From 1162T-S-0a-05 sp050299435 (GTDB lineage Bacteria; Pseudomonadota; Gammaproteobacteria; Pseudomonadales; Cellvibrionaceae), in NCBI GenBank assembly GCA_050299435.1, contig JBNKVX010000117.1:1-8095 (forward strand): a stretch of DNA of 8,095 bases, written 5' to 3'. The translations under genes and the position numbers were made by a program. A model generated the notes under the pieces. The model worked only from the letters and a program-made list of their open reading frames with translations, was not told the origin of the DNA and did no database searches. The stretch's first letter is position 1; each line of letters begins with the position of its first letter. This document shows, one piece after another, positions 5,935-8,095 of this stretch.

Positions 5935-6597
5935 TTAATGAACTTGTCGACTTTGTTTATAAAGCTCTTCGGCGTTTTCCACCAGCTTGGCGCGATAAAA
6001 GAGAAATTGCCAGCGGCTTCCCCCAACCTGGCGCCATAGTGTCGCGGCGCGAATAGCTGCGAGTAGCAACACACGAATTTGGTTGGCAACACGTTGTTGT
6101 TGCAAGTAGTTATAGTCTCCCGTGACCTGGATGCGATAACTGAATTTGCTAATCGTATCCATATAGATATCCGCGATGTTCGCTATGACATTATCGTGAG
6201 TTAAATCAAAGTGTTCGACTTGCTCTTTCGCTTTTTCGAGACGATTTCCAATGACATAAAGCAGCTCTTTTCTTCTTGAGAGAATTTTTTGCAGATGAAG
6301 TACACCGAGGGCATATCGCAGCAAATCCCGGTTTTTCATATCGCGGTGATGCTGTAGTACATCTATCAGTGTTTCAAAGCCTTCTTCAAGCTGATGAATA
6401 CTGCCGAATACACTTTCTACCGAGTCGGGCTGGGTTTCGAATAAGCTATTCACGGCGGTTTTGAAAGAGTCGGTCTTTAAATAACCAGTTTTTGCCAACT
6501 GCTCAACGGTCTTACAAGCCTGAAAAATGCCAGCGAGCGCAACCACGTGGTTGTGCCAGGCATTGTTTGGACGGGTTGCACTTTTAGGGTTTACCAA
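5935..6597 (-). CDS. hflD: HflD, high-frequency-lysogenization protein homologue
   Basis: A 220-residue, mostly helical protein (E. coli HflD, formerly YcfC, is about 213). The match rests on the N-terminal pattern AWHNHVVALAGIFQACKTVEQLAKTG (13-38), LLRYALGVLHLQKIL (92-106), VIANIADIYMDTISKF (138-153), and the C-terminal RVANQIRVLLLAAIRAATLWRQVGG (169-193). E. coli HflD is a membrane-associated protein that binds phage lambda CII and aids its destruction; its job in uninfected cells is unknown. No signal peptide is visible. The start is a TTG at 6597-6595 with GAGGAA 6 nt upstream and no competing ATG. It sits between mnmA and purB, the same order as E. coli mnmA-hflD-purB, which supports the call. 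Confidence 0.93.
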   Translation of the reverse strand: MVNPKSATRPNNAWHNHVVALAGIFQACKTVEQLAKTGYLKTDSFKTAVNSLFETQPDSVESVFGSIHQLEEGFETLIDVLQHHRDMKNRDLLRYALGVLHLQKILSRRKELLYVIGNRLEKAKEQVEHFDLTHDNVIANIADIYMDTISKFSYRIQVTGDYNYLQQQRVANQIRVLLLAAIRAATLWRQVGGSRWQFLFYRAKLVENAEELYKQSRQVH

Positions 6598-6602
6598 AAT
6601 CG

Positions 6603-6621
6603 TTCCTCGATCTTTAAGATC
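6603..6621 (-). promoter_or_regulatory. Strong RBS for the hflD TTG start, next to a small palindrome
   Basis: Minus-strand GAGGAA (6608-6603) lies 5 nt before the TTG (GAGG core 7 nt before), fixing the unusual start. Just upstream, GATCTT/AAGATC (6609-6621, 1-nt centre) can form a 5-bp stem with a 3-nt loop abutting the site. Whether that stem matters for translation cannot be told from the sequence. Confidence 0.65.
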
Positions 6622-6635
6622 ACAAATATGGGGCG

Positions 6636-7757
6636 TTAAGTTGCAAAATCAATTACAGCACTGTCTGTGTCTGTCAGAGCACCATCTATCACAGCACCAC
6701 CCAAGCAGCGTTCGCCTTCATAAAACACGATAGATTGTCCTGGTGTGATTGCGCGTTGGGGCTGATGGAAAAGGACTTCAATACAGTCCTTAACATCGGA
6801 TTCGATGATGCAATCCTGATCTGATTGTCGATAGCGAATTTTTGCTTTAAGTGGCGTGTTTGGACTGGGCTTTTCATTTATCCAATGGCACTGCGATGCT
6901 TTGAGTTTCTTTTTGTAAAGACGCGGATGTTCACTGCCTTGAACGACAATCAGCCGGTTGTTTACAAGATCTTTGTCTGCAACATACCAGGGAGCTTCTG
7001 AGGCCCCCTTTATTCCACCGATGCCCAAGCCCTGGCGCTGGCCGATGGTATGGTACATCAAGCCATCGTGCTTACCCAGGAAGTTTCCTTTGTCATCAAT
7101 AATTTCACCCGGTTGAGCTGGCAAATAATTTTCCAGAAAATCTTTAAAGCGCCGCTCGCCAATGAAACATATTCCGGTGCTGTCCTTCTTGTCATGTGTA
7201 ACAAGCCCTTGATTTTCAGCAAGCTTACGAACCTCAGCTTTGTCGAGATTGCCAATGGGAAAGAGTGTTTTGGCGATGGCCGAGGATTCAATGGCATGCA
7301 AGAAGTAACTTTGATCTTTGTTTTGATCTTTCCCCTTTAATAACTGCCCTTCACCATTATTTATACGATTACGACAGTAATGGCCGGTTGCAATATAATG
7401 CGCGCCCAGCTTGGCAGCGTGCTCAAGAAAAACTTTAAACTTGATTTCCCGATTACAGAGTATGTCCGGGTTAGGTGTGCGGCCGGCTTGGTACTCAGTC
7501 AGAAAATGCTCAAAAACGTTGTTCCAATAATCTGCTGCAAAATTTACCGTGTGCAAATGGATGTCCAGTTTTTGGCACACAGCCGCTGCATCCATAAGAT
7601 CGGTCGCAGCAGTACAATATTCGGTGCCGTCGTCTTCGTTCCAATTTTTCATGAAAAGGCCTTCGACTTCATAGCCTTCCTGTTGCAGTAGCCAGGCGGC
7701 AACTGAAGAGTCGACCCCACCGGACATGCCGACAATGACTTTTTTAGATTGGGACAT
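6636..7757 (-). CDS. mnmA: MnmA, tRNA-specific 2-thiouridylase
   Basis: Cytoplasmic enzyme that activates U34 of tRNA-Lys, -Glu and -Gln with ATP and adds sulfur from the TusE relay to make 2-thiouridine. From the ATG at 7757 the protein is 373 residues (E. coli 368). The PP-loop VIVGMSGGVDSSVAAWLL is at about 7-24, FMKNWNEDDGTEYC at 35-48, the catalytic cysteines are C101 (TPNPDILCN) and C197 (STGICFIGE), and GLMYHTIGQRQGLGIGG is also intact. The frame stays open to an ATG at 7847, adding 30 residues not present in the family, so the inner start is preferred, although no candidate start (7847, 7805, 7757) has a strong ribosome binding site. It heads the mnmA-hflD-purB-roxA-GNAT run. Confidence 0.95.
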   Translation of the reverse strand: MSQSKKVIVGMSGGVDSSVAAWLLQQEGYEVEGLFMKNWNEDDGTEYCTAATDLMDAAAVCQKLDIHLHTVNFAADYWNNVFEHFLTEYQAGRTPNPDILCNREIKFKVFLEHAAKLGAHYIATGHYCRNRINNGEGQLLKGKDQNKDQSYFLHAIESSAIAKTLFPIGNLDKAEVRKLAENQGLVTHDKKDSTGICFIGERRFKDFLENYLPAQPGEIIDDKGNFLGKHDGLMYHTIGQRQGLGIGGIKGASEAPWYVADKDLVNNRLIVVQGSEHPRLYKKKLKASQCHWINEKPSPNTPLKAKIRYRQSDQDCIIESDVKDCIEVLFHQPQRAITPGQSIVFYEGERCLGGAVIDGALTDTDSAVIDFAT

Positions 7758-7980
7758 AATAAGTTTGAAACACGCTTGGATTAGTGCGATTAAACGGGCG
7801 ACCATTCTAAAGGCCTGGGAAGGCTTTTGTAAGTGTGATACAGACATTTGAGGGTGCTGGGGGAACGCGCTAGCATGAGAAGCTGTTTGGCATACACCTA
7901 AAACCTTCTGCCTGGTTAAGGCCGAGTCTTTGCTAATTTGCTAGATTAAATAGACAGTTGGATCAATAGAAAGAAAACTG
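7758..7980. other. Divergent intergenic region between mnmA and the rightmost gene
   Basis: These 223 nt must hold the mnmA operon promoter (minus) and that of the gene at 7981 (plus). The part nearest mnmA (7758-7847) is also open in the mnmA frame. A weak minus-strand pair, TTGATC and TAGCAA with a 17-nt spacer, lies in the AT-rich stretch 7940-7970. No clear plus-strand promoter, operator or RNA gene was found. Confidence 0.4.
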
Positions 7981-8095
7981 ATGGACTTGAACATTAAACA
8001 AGATTACCCCTTGGGCTTAAAAGCGAGCAGTGAGCCCACTGTTTATATATTTGATGACTTTATTCTGGATATAGAAATTGACAGCATATTGGCTG
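7981..8095 (+). CDS. 5' end of unknown gene, possibly prolyl-4-hydroxylase-like oxygenase
   Basis: Thirty-eight codons are visible before the window ends. The start is ATG 7981: the next in-frame codons upstream hold stops at 7951-7953, and GAAAGAAAA just before the ATG is a weak purine-rich binding site. After a polar N-terminus (MDLNIKQDYPLGLK) the sequence reads PTVYIFDDFILDIEIDSILA. The pattern of a hydrophobic strand, then DDF, then an acidic helix start is typical of the beginning of 2-oxoglutarate/Fe(II) oxygenases of the prolyl-4-hydroxylase type (compare the family's xxIxxIDDFLSxxEC). The HxD...H iron residues would lie outside the window, so this is a suggestion only. It is divergent from mnmA. 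Confidence 0.6.
   Translation, partial: MDLNIKQDYPLGLKASSEPTVYIFDDFILDIEIDSILA

Noticed and set aside
5826..6092. Minus-strand frame bridging hflD and purB
   Set aside because: It overlaps the conserved HflD C-terminus in a different phase and the purB start; no homology.
7902..7920. AACC/GGTT and CCTT/AAGG short inverted matches in the mnmA upstream region
   Set aside because: Arms of 4 nt are expected by chance and the two pairings exclude each other.
1..8095. Search for CRISPR arrays, tRNA genes, IS ends, attachment sites and toxin-antitoxin pairs
   Set aside because: No regularly spaced repeats, cloverleaf-like stretch, transposase or paired small genes were seen; coding density is high and every long gene is a conserved chromosomal family.

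Overview
The window looks like chromosomal housekeeping DNA from a gammaproteobacterium. The best matches I can recall are to Pseudomonas proteins: ThrH has exactly the 205-residue length and nearly identical motifs, and CysH is the [4Fe-4S] APS-reductase type with the same cysteine spacing. The moderate AT bias and gene mix would also fit the Cellvibrio/Saccharophagus/Teredinibacter side of the class; that placement is inference. I see no phage, IS element, CRISPR array, tRNA or rRNA.

Left block (1-2410), sulfur assimilation and amino-acid metabolism: the 3' end of cysB (+), the LysR-type cysteine regulator, meets a convergent pair on the minus strand, cysH (assimilatory sulfonucleotide reductase) followed 1 nt later by a small CPKC thioredoxin-fold protein. 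A 95-nt gap separates cysH from the divergent thrH (phosphoserine phosphatase/phosphoserine:homoserine phosphotransferase, GTG start) and a small Rieske protein 4 nt downstream of it. CysB probably controls cysH. The CPKC protein is a reasonable but untested candidate partner for CysH, which needs a thiol reductant every cycle.

Right block (2407-7757, all minus strand, read right to left): mnmA (tRNA 2-thiouridylase), hflD (TTG start), purB (adenylosuccinate lyase), roxA/ycfD (2-oxoglutarate oxygenase that hydroxylates ribosomal protein uL16) and a two-domain GNAT protein. purB and roxA overlap by 4 nt (ATGA), and the other gaps are 25-72 nt, so this reads as one operon with a possible control point at an inverted repeat just before purB. 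Its theme is translation quality (tRNA and ribosome modification) plus purine synthesis.

The two blocks converge with a 4-nt stop-codon overlap at 2407-2410 and no visible terminator. At the right edge a new gene starts on the plus strand at 7981; only 38 codons are visible, resembling the N-terminus of a prolyl-4-hydroxylase-like protein.

I found no convincing new biological system. The best leads are the CPKC protein beside cysH, the uncharacterised C-terminal domain on the GNAT protein, the Rieske protein coupled to thrH, and the inverted repeat upstream of purB.
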